From contig OX621246.1 in NCBI GenBank assembly GCA_951640165.1, positions 8,643,001-8,707,000 of the forward strand: DNA of 64,000 bases. Direction: 5' to 3'. Below are positions 1 through 10,467 of this stretch, piece after piece (within the stretch, counting starts at the first letter, position 1; every line of letters begins with the position of its first letter). Made by a program: the position numbers and the translations under genes. This DNA is from Pseudoips prasinana. Its lineage: Eukaryota; Arthropoda; Insecta; Lepidoptera; Nolidae. The notes under the pieces are model-generated. The model did not search any database and was not told where the DNA came from. It worked only from the letters and a program-made list of their open reading frames with translations.

Positions 1-1545
1 CGTTTGACCCCGAGTATTTTTTTTGCACGTGCCGGATCGATGAGGACTTTTCACATTTCCTTCATAATAGTGTAATGAACGATCCTACCAATTTTCAGCC
101 TAATGGGAATTATTGTAACCTTACCCCAATTTTTTTGTCTAATTTGACCGGTCTAGAAAAACATTACCTATTAAAAGTAAAAATAGTGATAAAGAAACTA
201 GGTATGGAAGTACTTTTGTGTAGAGTTCTGGGGCCGTTGAAGACATTGTTTCATTTTCTAAATCTGGTGACAATTCGAAGTTTAGGTGTAAAAATTGTGA
301 ATTATTAGACATAACGTCTTCGATAACGTACTCAAGTGTGGGAACATGGTGAATTCAGATTTTCCGTATTGCATAGAAGCCTCTAATAAAGTTCCACTAC
401 TTTATTGAGGTATAGGAGCATGTCGGATTTTAATTTTACTGTGACGTGGAGGGAAATGTTGGATTTATATTCAAATAACTTGATTTATGGCACTGGCAAA
501 TACTCTAATCCAGCGAGTCCACATAATAAAAAAGTATTTTACTTTCGCACAACTCTATGAAAAATCTCGCTCTGGTTCAGTTATGTTCTCTTTGCACTGG
601 TTAATGATCAGTTTTTTTTATTATTTTGGCTGTCCCTTTCAGCCATCTGTCAAATTAAGTAGGTATTCATGTATGTTGCTCCAAGTTTGAACTGTAACGC
701 ATACTTTCACAAATATGTGAGTTATTTTGACGAAGCGGTCGCTGGCCCAAATCCTTTGATTTAGTGCGAGTCTAATTTAAAACAAGTGTTAAAATTGTGG
801 CCTCAGTTCACAACGGCGTTAAGCATGCCACGTGCACATATTTACTTCCTTGCTGTCGGATGTAAATGTCAAAGAGAATGTAAGAAACTACAGTAAATGT
901 GGTAATAAATTGTTTATGGCAACACATGGCTGTTTTTTTTGGGAGTCGTAAATTTGTTAGGGAAACTAAATAAAGATGGAGAATTCTTTCGAGGCGCGCC
1001 AAGCACTTGTAGCCAATTTAGAAACAAAATTGTGTAATTAAAATGTGATATCATATTTGGAATTCTCTAATTATAACTTAAAAGTTACTGTATCCAACAC
1101 GCCACTTCTTGAGGTGTTGCTACTATATTGTAGGTAACTGAGAACTGGCTAAGGGTGAACTGTTGCTATTTCCTACCCAGTAGTCAGGTACTTGCTAAAC
1201 TAAAACACTTTACCTAAGCTAGGTAATAACAGTATTTTTGCACATCATTTACATTGTATAGTTAATTTAAAACAACATATTTTATAAATAACATTAACAT
1301 TCCAGTGGTGACTCACTGGAATGCGCACTAGCTGGCTCTTACAGAATTCGCCAAACATAAATAAAAGCCTACTGTATAAAAATATTTTGTTCGTAAATTA
1401 TGTCAAGAACTTACGAGTTTAAACATATCGAAATTATGAAATGAATTGCGTGCAAATACTGATTTACGAGCTATGAATATTTGCCAACATTTAATAAAGA
1501 CAGCGTTGGGTTATAAGCCACTATTAATCTGTAAAAAAAGACTAG
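1..1545. other. AT-rich stretch, no gene recognised
   Basis: I see no recognisable gene. The longest ATG-started reading frame (75-308, +, 77 residues) has no motif I know. A 10-bp stem-loop (1298-1307 with 1314-1323) is the only clear structure. Confidence 0.5.
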
Positions 1546-2457
1546 TGCAAATTGGGTCACGCGCAATGACCCGACATTCCGTAGTTGTTCCGACCAATTT
1601 GCTTGCTGGACGAGGCGGGTTAAGCTCTTTGAACGGGTCATCGCTGCCTTTCTAAGCGAGTATTTCTCTTGCGTTGTCTCCGACTTGTCGGATTGCCAGA
1701 TTGCCAGTTTGGCTTCGGGCAGACACTTCGCGTCTAACGTTCAACGTCATCAATCAATCGTATCCGCGCCCTTGCCCTGTTGAGCCGGCTGTTCTAGCAG
1801 GAGGAGTGGCGTAAGTAGTGAGCTTCGACATTCGCCAACGCCTATATTTCGTCCCATGGCAAGAGATAAGAGAGACACTAGTGCATCGTAACGTGCCTCC
1901 CTATCTGCTCAATATCTTTGGGGCCTATTCGCCATTTCCGCGAGGATTTTTAACGAAATCCACGTCCGCTGGGAGAGCGGAGAAGTGACTAATTCAGTGG
2001 CGCGCTAGGTAAGAGTTGCACATGAACGATCGTGCATTTAGTACCAACTTGCCTCACCTCTAGGTATGTGAGGGAAGGACGAACAATCGAGTCAGATACA
2101 GACTGACTTCGATACTTAGGTACCGGTCACGGGTTTTCGGTGAGTATCAGAGCCGGATCGGCCGAGAAGCGAAGACACATCGTCACCACTGGGGGAATGA
2201 CTTGGACTCTGCACTGTACACCTACGCAGAGATCGGACGGGATCTGTACTCACCAGCTGTCGTGCGTGCTGCGTGCGGGTGACGCCACCAAATGGGACGC
2301 CGTGTACTGCAGAAGGAGGCCGCTGAACCCGAGCGGGAGAGAGCCCATCCCACTCGAAGGCATAAGAGGCGTCATCGTGGCGACGGCAGCCCCTAGCCCA
2401 ACTCCCCCTAAGAGTTGTAATTTAAAACTCTCTTCCTTTTTCTTTAGCAGATATTAA
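1546..2457. other. CpG-rich block of uncertain origin
   Basis: This block is much richer in G+C and CpG than its flanks. It contains two strong splice-donor-like sites on the plus strand (GTAAGA after CTAG at 2009; GTGAGT near 2140) and an initiator-like TTCAGT near 1993. A 105-residue Arg-rich frame (2140-2457, +) shows no family signature. It could be the 5' region of a non-LTR retrotransposon, which is often GC-rich, or a host promoter with untranslated exons. I cannot decide from sequence alone. Confidence 0.35.
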
Positions 2458-2685
2458 TTCTATCTGATAATGGGTTTGCATTTCTTATCCTTCGTAACCA
2501 CTTTGCTCGGTGGACGTGTCATTTTCGATTACATCTGTCCACCCCTTTTTGGTTTCTTTTTTTTGAGTTCTTTTTCCTGGAAGATTTAGTTCATCGCTGA
2601 AATCGGAGTGTAGTCGGCAGAAACTAATTCATAGTGGGAAAAGAAATCACAAAAATGTTTTATCTGTGTATACACTTGTTAGTAA
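2458..2685. other. Unassigned spacer
   Basis: T-rich sequence with no gene or repeat that I recognise; it separates the CpG-rich block from a REP-2 copy. Confidence 0.4.
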
Positions 2686-2945
2686 TGAAATAATGAAATT
2701 TATTCCGCACTTTGGTATTAATATACACTTGTACTTATCAAGCTCACAATGCAGTACTTACATAAATATAGTCAATTACAATATAAACGTAAAAAAATGG
2801 ATTTATCACATATTTCTTTTTAGACAATCTTAAATAAAATAACATAGTGAAATACAATATTAATTAAGGTAAAAAAAATAACTAGCCCGTCCATGCGGTC
2901 TGTTTTATCAATTTTTTTTGTAGTTTCTTAAATAAATATGAGATA
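2686..2945 (-). repeat. REP-2 copy (probable LINE 3' UTR)
   Basis: Read on the minus strand this matches two plus-strand copies at about 54150-54420 and 55735-55978. Shared landmarks are 'cagaccgcacggacgg'-like and 'cttgacaagtacaagtgtat'-like blocks, ending in GAATAAATTTCATT. The AATAAA close to a fixed end suggests the 3' untranslated region of a non-LTR retrotransposon. The coding part is absent from all three copies. Confidence 0.6.
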
Positions 2946-3029
2946 ACAAGTCACTTACTTACTATTATTAAATTTAGTAGGTACTGTTGTATTAATTAAC
3001 TATTAAATATTATTAATAATAAAAAAAAA

Positions 3030-3425
3030 TATACACCGAGCAGTTGGCGAGCGCAGAAGTCGCTCAACTAGTCTAATGCCTGAGGGCACCCTTATGGGGT
3101 GTGGGTCACAGCTCAGGGGGCCGCTGAAGTTAAAAGACGGTGAGATAACTGGCACGGACGACATGCCCGGGATCACCGATCAGGGGTTAAGGGGGCAACG
3201 AGATCATCGCCGCCGAGGACCGTACCGTAGCTACCTACATTGGTGTACCGCCCGGAGAAGAAAGCTAGAAAGAAACGCCGGGCTTGCTTTTATCCTCTTT
3301 TTGTGCCCAACACATTTGTCACATTGAATTTACCTCGAGCAATTGCAATTGCTCGAAGAATAACCTCTTGCAAGACGAACAAACGATGGGTGCATCCCCG
3401 CAAAATTAACAACCTTACAATTTAG
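3030..3425. other. GC-rich fragment with a 22-bp palindrome
   Basis: A GC-rich island in AT-rich DNA. An 83-residue Arg/Gly-rich frame (3076-3327, +) has no recognisable domain and may be retroelement debris. At 3335-3356 lies a perfect 22-bp palindrome centred on GCAATTGCAATTGC. Confidence 0.35.
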
Positions 3426-3539
3426 GGTAAGTATATATTATTTATTTGTTTACACACAATCACGGGTTAGTAAGGTATTTGTCGTTAAATCCTTTGATGA
3501 CTACAAAGGCATTGATGCTTTAGTTTATAGGATACAATA

Positions 3540-3716
3540 GACCAGAAACCAGATAACTGATATACTACTTATCTTTTTTACTTATGTAGATAATTCCACC
3601 CAGACTCAGGACAAACAGACATGTTCATGGATACAAATATCTATCCTGGGTGGGAATCAAACCCACGACCTGCGGCGTGCAAAGCAAGCATTTACCAACC
3701 ACGCCACCGGTACGTG
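3540..3716 (-). mobile_element. SINE-A copy
   Basis: On the minus strand it begins with the tRNA-like A box ggcgtggttggtaa, followed by the B box gtgggtttgattcccac, then the family body (ctgtctgtttgtcctgagtc) and the tail piece atatcagttatctggtttc. It would be transcribed by RNA polymerase III from the internal A and B boxes. It shares its body with the copies at 43845, 54865 and 56335. Confidence 0.8.
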
Positions 3717-3785
3717 TTATTAGTAGTTATTGGTAGTGAAGGTGTTTAGGCTGCTATTATTAATAAAACAAGATCCCAAGTCCCG

Positions 3786-4209
3786 AGAGCAATTCGGTAG
3801 TGAAACGCTAAATGATTATTAACTTTTTCATTCCTGAATTGCACAACCATGATGTCCAGGAGCTGTGGTTCCAACAAGACGGCGCAACATGTCACACAGC
3901 TCGTGCCACAATCGATTTATTGAAAGACACGTTTGGTGACCGCCTAATTTCACGTTTTGGACTGTGAATTGGCCTCCAAGATCTTGTGATTTAATACCGC
4001 TAGACTACTTTCTGTGGGGCTATGTAAAGTCATTGGTCTATGCGGATAAGCCACAAACGCTTGACCATTTGGAAGACAACATTCGCCGTGTTATTGTCGA
4101 TATACGCCCACAAATGTTGGAAACAGTCATCGAAAATTGGACGGCCAGATTGGACTACATCCGAGCCAGCCGTGGCGGTCATATGCCAGAAATCATATTT
4201 AAAATGTAA
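3786..4209 (+). pseudogene. mariner-family transposase, C-terminal remnant
   Basis: This is the 3' part of a mariner transposase, the enzyme that cuts and pastes the element at TA sites. The translation shows the second catalytic Asp in QDGATCHTAR, the third in PRSCDLIPLDYFLWG, and the typical C-terminus ending HMPEIIFKM. The first Asp and the N-terminal DNA-binding domain are missing. A one-base deletion near 3965, before NWPPRSCD, breaks the frame with a TGA; a second disruption lies near 3805. The intact C-terminal frame is 3964-4209. No terminal inverted repeat is visible, so this is a dead fragment. Confidence 0.9.
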
Positions 4210-4248
4210 TGCCACAAGATTATCTCTAATGAAAGCGCTGGAGCGAGT

Positions 4249-4305
4249 GCAGACGACTCAGTAACTTTACAACAATCTTGTTGTGATAGTTACTGAGTCG
4301 TCTGC
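4249..4305. repeat. Inverted repeat just downstream of the mariner remnant
   Basis: The arm starting at 4249 (gcagacgactcagtaact) pairs perfectly for 18 bp with the arm ending at 4305. A further CAACAA/TTGTTG pairing lies nearer the loop. It follows the mariner stop codon by about 40 bp. Confidence 0.75.
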
Positions 4306-4524
4306 GGAGATAAGTGTTGAACATTGATACAACCTACGTTCATGGAAGCAATTGCTTATTAGAGCAGAGGCTAGTAAGGCCTGATCATGAGTTATAGCAA
4401 AAAGGTATTGACGATGAACTACGACCGTTAAATGTAAACAGGAGTTTGTCACAAACGATAGTAGGTAATAGTGGTAATTTAGAATCACAATCTGCGCAAC
4501 GAAAACTCAACAAAACGGCTTGCG
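4306..4524. other. Unassigned, probably degraded LINE
   Basis: No clear motif. It leads into the LINE fragment, so it may be a more decayed upstream part of it. Confidence 0.3.
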
Positions 4525-5077
4525 GTACAACGAAAAGAAGAGTGAATTTATGCTTTTTAAAGCCAATGGCACGAAAATAACCTCTATTCCACCTATATTG
4601 CTGAACTGAGTACCACTAAGTCGTTTTTCACAGTTTAAATATCTAGGTCACATAATAACGGATAATCTAAGTGATGATAAAGATATAGAGAGGGAGCGCA
4701 GGGCATTGTCGGTGCGGGGTAACATATTGGCGCGTGGGTTTGCTAGATGTACAGCGCCAGTTAAGATAACATAATTTAAAGCTTTTTGTCAAACTTTCTA
4801 CACTAGTTGCCTATGGGCCAACTTTACTCAAAAGGCCTACAATGCCTTGCGCGTCCAATATAATAATACATTTAGAGCGCTTTTCGGGCTTCCACGGTAC
4901 TGCAGCGCATCCGGCATGTTTGGTGATGCTGCAGTTGATGACTTTTATGCAATTATGCGCAAGAAAGTATGCAACTTTCTTGCGCATAATTGCATAAAAG
5001 TTGTGAGACGAATACGAAGGAGCCCGAACAAGATACTGAAAATGGTGGGACAGAACGGATACCGTACTTTTCAGTAG
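4525..5077 (+). pseudogene. CR1-like LINE ORF2, C-terminal fragment
   Basis: One frame runs from about 4525 to a stop at 5076. It is interrupted only by TGA at 4607-4609 and TAA at 4772-4774. It encodes the region after the reverse transcriptase core, with landmarks QFKYLGHIITDNL, DIERERRALSV and FGLPRYCSASGMF. The same protein family occurs at 31600-31856 (+) and 35250-36040 (-), where the YADD reverse-transcriptase motif is present; that link places this piece in a non-LTR element, probably CR1-like. An in-frame palindrome at 4941-5001 replaces part of the normal sequence. It is not functional. Confidence 0.8.
4941..5001. repeat. Perfect 28-bp inverted repeat inside LINE ORF
   Basis: Positions 4941-4968 and 4974-5001 are exact reverse complements with a 5-base spacer. 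The reading frame continues through both arms (FYAIMRKKV, then an inverted copy) and returns to normal LINE sequence (SPNKILKMV). This looks like a local template-switch duplication. Confidence 0.9.
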
Positions 5078-5906
5078 GTTTACAGAACTCCACCCCGCGA
5101 GGAGTCCTGTAAACTTACTGCGTGGGGGCATCCGTCCTTATTATAATCTTTTATTTATTCATTGTTTTATATATTGCTGATTGTATTATTCTATCATTTA
5201 CTAACATAGCGCTTAAGTACAAATTGTTACTAACAAATATGGCCCATGTAGTATGCAATATTTTTTTTTTATTTTTTTTTAAACGAAACATATCGATATA
5301 TAGTATCACTTTGAAGCAGTTGTGTTGGGTTATGAAGGCCCCAAGATAAAGATGTCTAGATTACACATTAAGAGAGCGAGATTTAAGTGAGGGTTGGGTT
5401 TTCAATATCTTTATTTTATCTAGTTAACTTAATTTTTATATACGTGACAGATTCCTCTATTGGCCAATAGACATACCAGTGTCAGATTATTGGCACATTG
5501 GCCCAACCGTACGAATTAATGTTATTTTAATTTTTATATGTTTAATCTATTTTCAGGGTGAATGCGTCTTGTTCCGTCTCCCCCAAATCTTCGCCCTAAA
5601 GATGAACTCTTGAAAATATTGAAACAGTTGGCAGAATTCAACATAAAATAATAACATGAGTTACGGTTTCTAGTTTTCATCACGTCAGCTTATCACGTCA
5701 GTTTTAATTAAAATAATCTGTCACTTTTCTTACTATTGTGCAGTTTCTAGTTCTGAACATCTTAAGTAAGAGGTGTGTTTTTGTTATAATAACTACAGGT
5801 GCGAGGTTCTTGAATCCAATGTTCAAAAACGTCCGGTGAAAATAGTGCATTTTGAAGTATGCACTCATTTGAACTGGACTTTTTTAATCGTTGAATTGGT
5901 GGTTAT
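5078..5906. other. No gene recognised
   Basis: An imperfect hairpin near 5076-5120 (gtaggtttacag with ctgtaaacttac) lies at the LINE end. The rest is AT-rich with T-tracts around 5260-5280. Small frames (5122-5349 +, 5773-5991 +) show no family features. Confidence 0.45.
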
Positions 5907-6450
5907 TATTATAGTTTGCTCGTTTGTCTTCAATCAAAGTTTTAGTCATATGGGAGATATTTTTGGTGTTTTGTGCCCGTATCAATGGTAACAGAATAGT
6001 CAAATTCTCTTTTAAAAATCCTGGTATCACTACTACTAGACAATAGCGTCTCCATTTTCACGCTAGAATTGTGTTCATTATTATTCACACCGCTTGGTAA
6101 TGGGTTGGCCTGGCAATCGCTGTCTGCCTGCTTATAGTACTCAGGTATCACTACTACTAGATAATAGCGTCTCCATTTTCACGCTAGAATTGTGTTCTTT
6201 ATTGTTCACCCCGCTTGGTAATGGGTTGGCCTGGCAATCGCTGTCTGCCTGCTTATAGTACTCAGGTACTATAAGCAGGCAGACACAATCCTAGTGTGAA
6301 AATGGAGACGCTATTGTCTAGTAGTAGTGATACCAGGATTTTTGAAAGAGAATTGGACTATTCTGTTACCAATGACACGGGCATAAAACACCAAAAATAT
6401 CTCCCATATGACTAAAACTTTGATTGAAGACAAACGAGCAAACTATAATA
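5907..6450. repeat. Large palindrome with an internal tandem duplication
   Basis: The outer arms match from 5907 inward and from 6450 inward (tattatagtttgctcg and its complement), meeting near 6265. The left arm contains two head-to-tail copies of a 121-bp unit (6023-6143 and 6144-6264). The right arm has one copy with about 50 bp missing. Both arms encode the same short peptide, METLLSSSSDTRIF...KHQKYLPYD, followed by a stop (minus strand 6055-5942; plus strand about 6302-6415). The arms differ by several substitutions, so this is not assembly of identical sequence. I cannot name a family. Confidence 0.8.
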
Positions 6451-6637
6451 CGTCTTCAGAGACGCTGCCGCCCGTTCTTTGGCCGCCCGTCTGGCCGCCC
6501 TCCATGGGATGATATAGACAGTTAAATCCTGCACTGTATACTAATTTCTAAAACGCTGCTACAGTATTCCGCATTCTTAGTTTTATGATGTCTGCTGATT
6601 CTATTTAGTTTATGATTAGGAACATAAACGAATTTCG
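6451..6637. other. Short CG-rich repeat then AT-rich spacer
   Basis: At about 6464-6505 the motif GGCCGCCCGTC/TGGCCGCCC recurs three times. Nothing else is recognisable. Confidence 0.4.
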
Positions 6638-6689
6638 TACAAATATTTATACTTAAAGTAGTTATCTACTTTAAGTATAAATATTTGTA
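6638..6689. repeat. Perfect 23-bp stem-loop
   Basis: Positions 6638-6660 and 6667-6689 are exact reverse complements separated by 6 bases. A third, partial copy of the arm follows at about 6700-6715. Confidence 0.85.
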
Positions 6690-6715
6690 GGTACATGTAG
6701 TTTAAGTATAAATGT

Positions 6716-7084
6716 ATGGACACTTTAATGTTCACTCATAATTAACTTATCTTATTAAGAAAAATGTTGTTTTAATGTTAAATAAAATCAATGTTATTTT
6801 AGTGGTACAATTATACACTCATTAAACAAAAATGGCATACGCTACAAAATATATTTCTACTAATACAATGTATGTATTCCTTTGAACTTAACATACGAAC
6901 TTAGAGGTGTAAGCTTTCCTGTAAAATTGTGTCGGTCCATGCACCAAACGTCGTGTATATGTGAGTAAACTGCGTAAATTATCATTGCTACCAGGTACGA
7001 AATCTTTAATATCGAAATACTTGTGCACTCATACTACTTGATAACTTACCAATGTTATATTTTTGGAACGAAGGAAGAAAAGGG
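6716..7084. other. No gene recognised
   Basis: AT-rich; no motif or repeat seen. Confidence 0.45.
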
Positions 7085-7333
7085 GCTAGACGGAAAACAT
7101 TCTTACGAAAAGTTGTCACGACACTGCAGCTGTGCGGCGTGCGCATGATTCTCTCTCTCTCTCTCTCTTATAGAAAGCAAGCCAGATATTTTCATTTCTA
7201 TTTCGCATTGAACAGTGTGGTGTCGCGACGATTATTTTTGTTGAGCGTATACAGGTTTTTTGTACATAATAAATAATAAGAAATAACATCATTCCATCCG
7301 GGTGTCCCTTGACACCTCTCAAGTTTTTATTTA
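7085..7333 (+). repeat. REP-3 copy
   Basis: Nearly identical, in inverted orientation, to 40466-40722. Landmarks are gcagctgtgcggcgtgcgca, a (CT)n run at about 7149-7170, and a terminal block containing gacacctctcaag. Both copies keep an open frame (YRKQARYFHFYF...), but the DNA itself is so similar that this is no evidence of coding. The class is unknown to me. Confidence 0.7.
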
Positions 7334-8319
7334 TCCATACAGTCCGACAAACTTTTCAAACATTTTTCAAAAAGCGCGAAGTCAGAGGACAGACCTCTTG
7401 TATTCCCCTGTAATACATATATTATCTATTTAACAATAAAGAAATAAAAAGGCATCAAATTCTTCGAGTTGTAGCATTTCTTCGGTCTTCCCTTTGGTGA
7501 CGATGGTCAGATGGCACGGTGGTGGTTCTCATAAAGGAGACCTTTTCGCTTTGCTGTTGACATACTATTAATTATCAGCAGCAAAGCGGAAAAAGACAAA
7601 TTTATAGAGAACTCTATCTTCTTTCTTCAATATTCTTCTGACTTCTTACTTGGCAGTTGCGATTTGATTATCTATAAATAAACATAATTTAACATTCCTC
7701 TTAGAAGCTTCACGTGTATGTAAATACTTACTTAAGTTTCGGTGAAAAATATAATATACGAAACTTAATATTTAAAATAAAACTAAACTATATACAGCCT
7801 ACGAATAAAATTTCCTTTTAAGCCGCCGAACTGGGGGTAAGGTGACCAAAAGCGCCGTTGTCTCGTTGAATGGTAACGCCGACAAAACAGCTCCCTGAAC
7901 AAGCCCTGCGCATCCGACTCCACGTACCTGAGAGTTCAAGCCTATTTTTTTCACCTAATCAACATACAATGTACCTTTCACCAGGTAATAAAAGGAGGAC
8001 CTTATGATGTACTTAGCAGCCTCCGATGCATCAGCCTGTAAGTAGTAAGTATGAAGAAACCGTGTGTCCATGTAGGTTTCGTCCTACACTGGTGGATTAT
8101 TAGAAAATATGTTATAAATTACACGACTTACGACGTTTCATATAGACACACGTGACGCTGTAAAACGAATGTAAACGCTTTTTTACTGCATTTACCATCA
8201 TTTACTATCCTAGTACTTTGGTGGTGGCATCATTCGTCTTTTAGACACGTACCCGTCAAAGTAAAGAGTAAGTATTTAATGTAATAAAATTAGAACAGTA
8301 TGCAAATAAATCAATAGTA
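7334..8319. other. No gene recognised
   Basis: Contains an imperfect hairpin at about 7542-7595 (cttttcgctttgctg with its complement). Otherwise there is no motif. Confidence 0.45.
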
Positions 8320-8358
8320 AATTTGTCTATTGTATTTTATGTATACAATAGACAAATT
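8320..8358. repeat. 16-bp inverted repeat
   Basis: The sequence aatttgtctattgtat at 8320-8335 pairs with 8343-8358. An overlapping tttatgtatac/gtatacataaa palindrome is shifted to the right. Confidence 0.7.
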
Positions 8359-8560
8359 GTATACATAAATTAGTTGACTTATAATAAGGCAAGTAAGTAT
8401 TTTTTATAATATTTTTTTTTTTAATTAATTTAATCCCAATTGCTGTATTAATTTTATACTAGCTCATGCATCATAATATCATCAAATGACATCCTCGATG
8501 GTAGTATAGTGCTACAAACTTATCTGGCCTGGTGGCCAAAAGTAGAACTAACGACGCCAG

Positions 8561-8785
8561 TTGGAAATGTCAATCGGCTGTTATTCCCTGACATTTCTGC
8601 CATTGATTGTTTGTTGCGCGTATTTATTTTTCTTTTTGTGGTTTTTAATTGCGAAAGCTTTAAAAAGTGATACGAGGAACGTTATATTACAAGTATTAAA
8701 TTATATGAATGAAGAAAAACACCTCCAGGCACCAATTATACCCTTCAACAAGTTGTATGAACGCGTAGCTGCTGCTACAGGTTAG
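8561..8785 (+). pseudogene. Transposase N-terminal exon remnant
   Basis: The 74-residue frame ends in NYMNEEKHLQAPIIPFNKL then YERVAAATG, a pattern I associate with the N-terminal helix-turn-helix of insect IS630/Tc1-type transposases. The frame is closed by a TAG right after a donor-like GTTAGT at 8781. An acceptor-like ttgctatttccag follows at about 8873-8886, so an intron of roughly 105 bp is likely. The first 35 residues are hydrophobic and probably not native coding sequence. Confidence 0.5.
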
Positions 8786-8989
8786 TGTTGTCAGCTTCTG
8801 AAAAAATACGAAACTCCCCCTCGCACTTTAAATTTAAATACATATTTTAAAATATTTATTATTTATTTAATTTTTGCTATTTCCAGTGTAGGTGCCGGGA
8901 GTGATTTGTAAGAAAACATGTGAAAGAAAAAGAGCAAGCAGATGCAAAAATTTATAGCACATTAGAATATTGGTAGATCGAATTCTGAA

Positions 8990-9226
8990 ATGCCTACATT
9001 GATTGCAGAAGCTTTTGATAAAATAACAGTCAATGAATGGCAAAGGGATGGATACTTAGACGAGCCTTACATCAATCAATTAGGTAGTGATAGTGAAAGT
9101 GAAAGCAGTGATTATGATAATGATGATGATGAAATGACTTCTGAATTAAACAATTCCGGTGACATAATAATACCTGGAGTATCCCCGTTAGAGGACACTC
9201 AGCATACATTTTATGTACCTCAATGA
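8990..9226 (+). pseudogene. Transposase C-terminal remnant
   Basis: A 78-residue frame starting LIAEAFDKITVNEW after its first residues, then an acidic Ser/Asp/Glu-rich tail. An acidic tail after AF..IT...W resembles the C-terminus of IS630/Tc1-type transposases. The DDE/DDD catalytic part that should lie between this and the upstream exon is absent. The upstream junction contains stops. Confidence 0.5.
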
Positions 9227-9395
9227 TCATAATTATTGTATAAAAAAATATAAAGATTTGTAATTACAGTATTTTTTTGACTTTTAGTTAAGTTATATTT
9301 ACGTTACAATGTGCATATTATTTTTACCCACTTTATAGCAAAAAATAGTTACTAGCAACACTAAATGCGATGCCAGATAAGTTTGCGGGACTATA

Positions 9396-10265
9396 GCTAG
9401 GGTTTAGCTACTAACGTCAAGGATGTGTGATTTTTAGATATTTGATATATTCTCTTTGGTTGTCAATTTTGCTCTTGAACGGTGCGTCCCGTTGCTGAAT
9501 GCTGAGTCGTTTAGATTCAGCGCTTCGGAATGCTGTTTTACACCTTTACCTCAAAATTTTTACTTAGCATAGTCAGAGTTCAAAATAAAACCGAATGTTT
9601 TATTATTACTGAGAAAATAGCTCTTGGCTGAGTTGGCAGTGCGCGCGTATGTAACCTATTTATAGTGAGTTGTATATCATTGCACGGGAAATGTAAACAA
9701 AATTACTGTTTGTGTAAATACATACGGGTATAGAACGAAGGCCGGATCGCGAACTCGGTTAAAACGGGGCTTATTCATTTGACCACTTGTTATACTTAAT
9801 ATTATATACTATAATGAAAAAGCTGCGATGTTTTTTGTCCGTAAACTACGTCATAATGATGTGGGTATGTTTATACATTAATAGGGCTCCAGATCCTAAG
9901 GCGTGCCAAGAAAAGCACTGTTTCTAATCCTACGTCGCCGTGAGTTTGTTACAGAGCTCACGCGGCATATAAAATTTTAATTGTTAATTCCAAGAGTTAA
10001 GAGAATGAATAATGATAAATAAATAGAAAATTAATATAAAAATAATTTTTCAATAAAATTGGGAATGACTAACGCAGTTACGTAACAGTTTGTATCAAAG
10101 TTTGTTGAAATATGTACATGAAGAAGAAGAAGTACCTACACTTTATTGCAAAAATGAGTAATACTAAACAATGGATACAAACGCTAAAAGCGATCTCTTG
10201 AAACATGAAATATGGTATTTCATTACTGATTCCAATTAAAATAAATATGCGATTTTATAATTATA
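9396..10265. other. No gene recognised
   Basis: AT-rich with scattered GC-richer words; no family identified. Confidence 0.45.
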
Positions 10266-10467
10266 CTAGCGGCCCGGTACGTGCTTCGCTACGCTTTAAA
10301 GTATTAGTACAAATTGTTTGTATATGGGAGTATAGAAAGATGTTGTTTTACACTTTTTCAAGATTTTTTTTTTAATTTTCTCGAATTCCACGAATAATTC
10401 AAGACCAAAATTAGCCAAATCGGCAAAGGCGTTGTTGAGTTGTGGCATTGATTTTTATATATATAGA
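10266..10467 (-). mobile_element. HEL-2 non-autonomous Helitron
   Basis: On the minus strand it starts TCTATATATATAAAAATCAA and ends near gtaccgggccgctag, so TC...CTAG, and it sits between A (10265) and T (10468). A hairpin-capable gtagcgaagcacgtac lies close to the 3' end. These are Helitron hallmarks (rolling-circle elements, AT target). At 202 bp with no Rep/helicase it is non-autonomous. It pairs with the copy at 49411-49680. Confidence 0.75.

Larger units (their letters stand above)
8505..9395 (+). mobile_element. Tc1/mariner-superfamily element, internally deleted
   Basis: The ends are inverted repeats of about 22 bp: TAGTGCTACAAACTTATCTG from 8507, and from 9393 inward TAGTCCCGCAAACTTATCTG. 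Each is flanked by TA (8505-8506, 9394-9395), the target duplication of this superfamily. The 891-bp total is short for an autonomous element. Inside are an N-terminal and a C-terminal piece of a transposase-like gene, with the catalytic domain missing. It is therefore non-autonomous. Confidence 0.8.

Noticed and set aside
7149..7170. (CT)n run as a host promoter GAGA site
   Set aside because: It is an internal microsatellite of REP-3, also present in the second copy.
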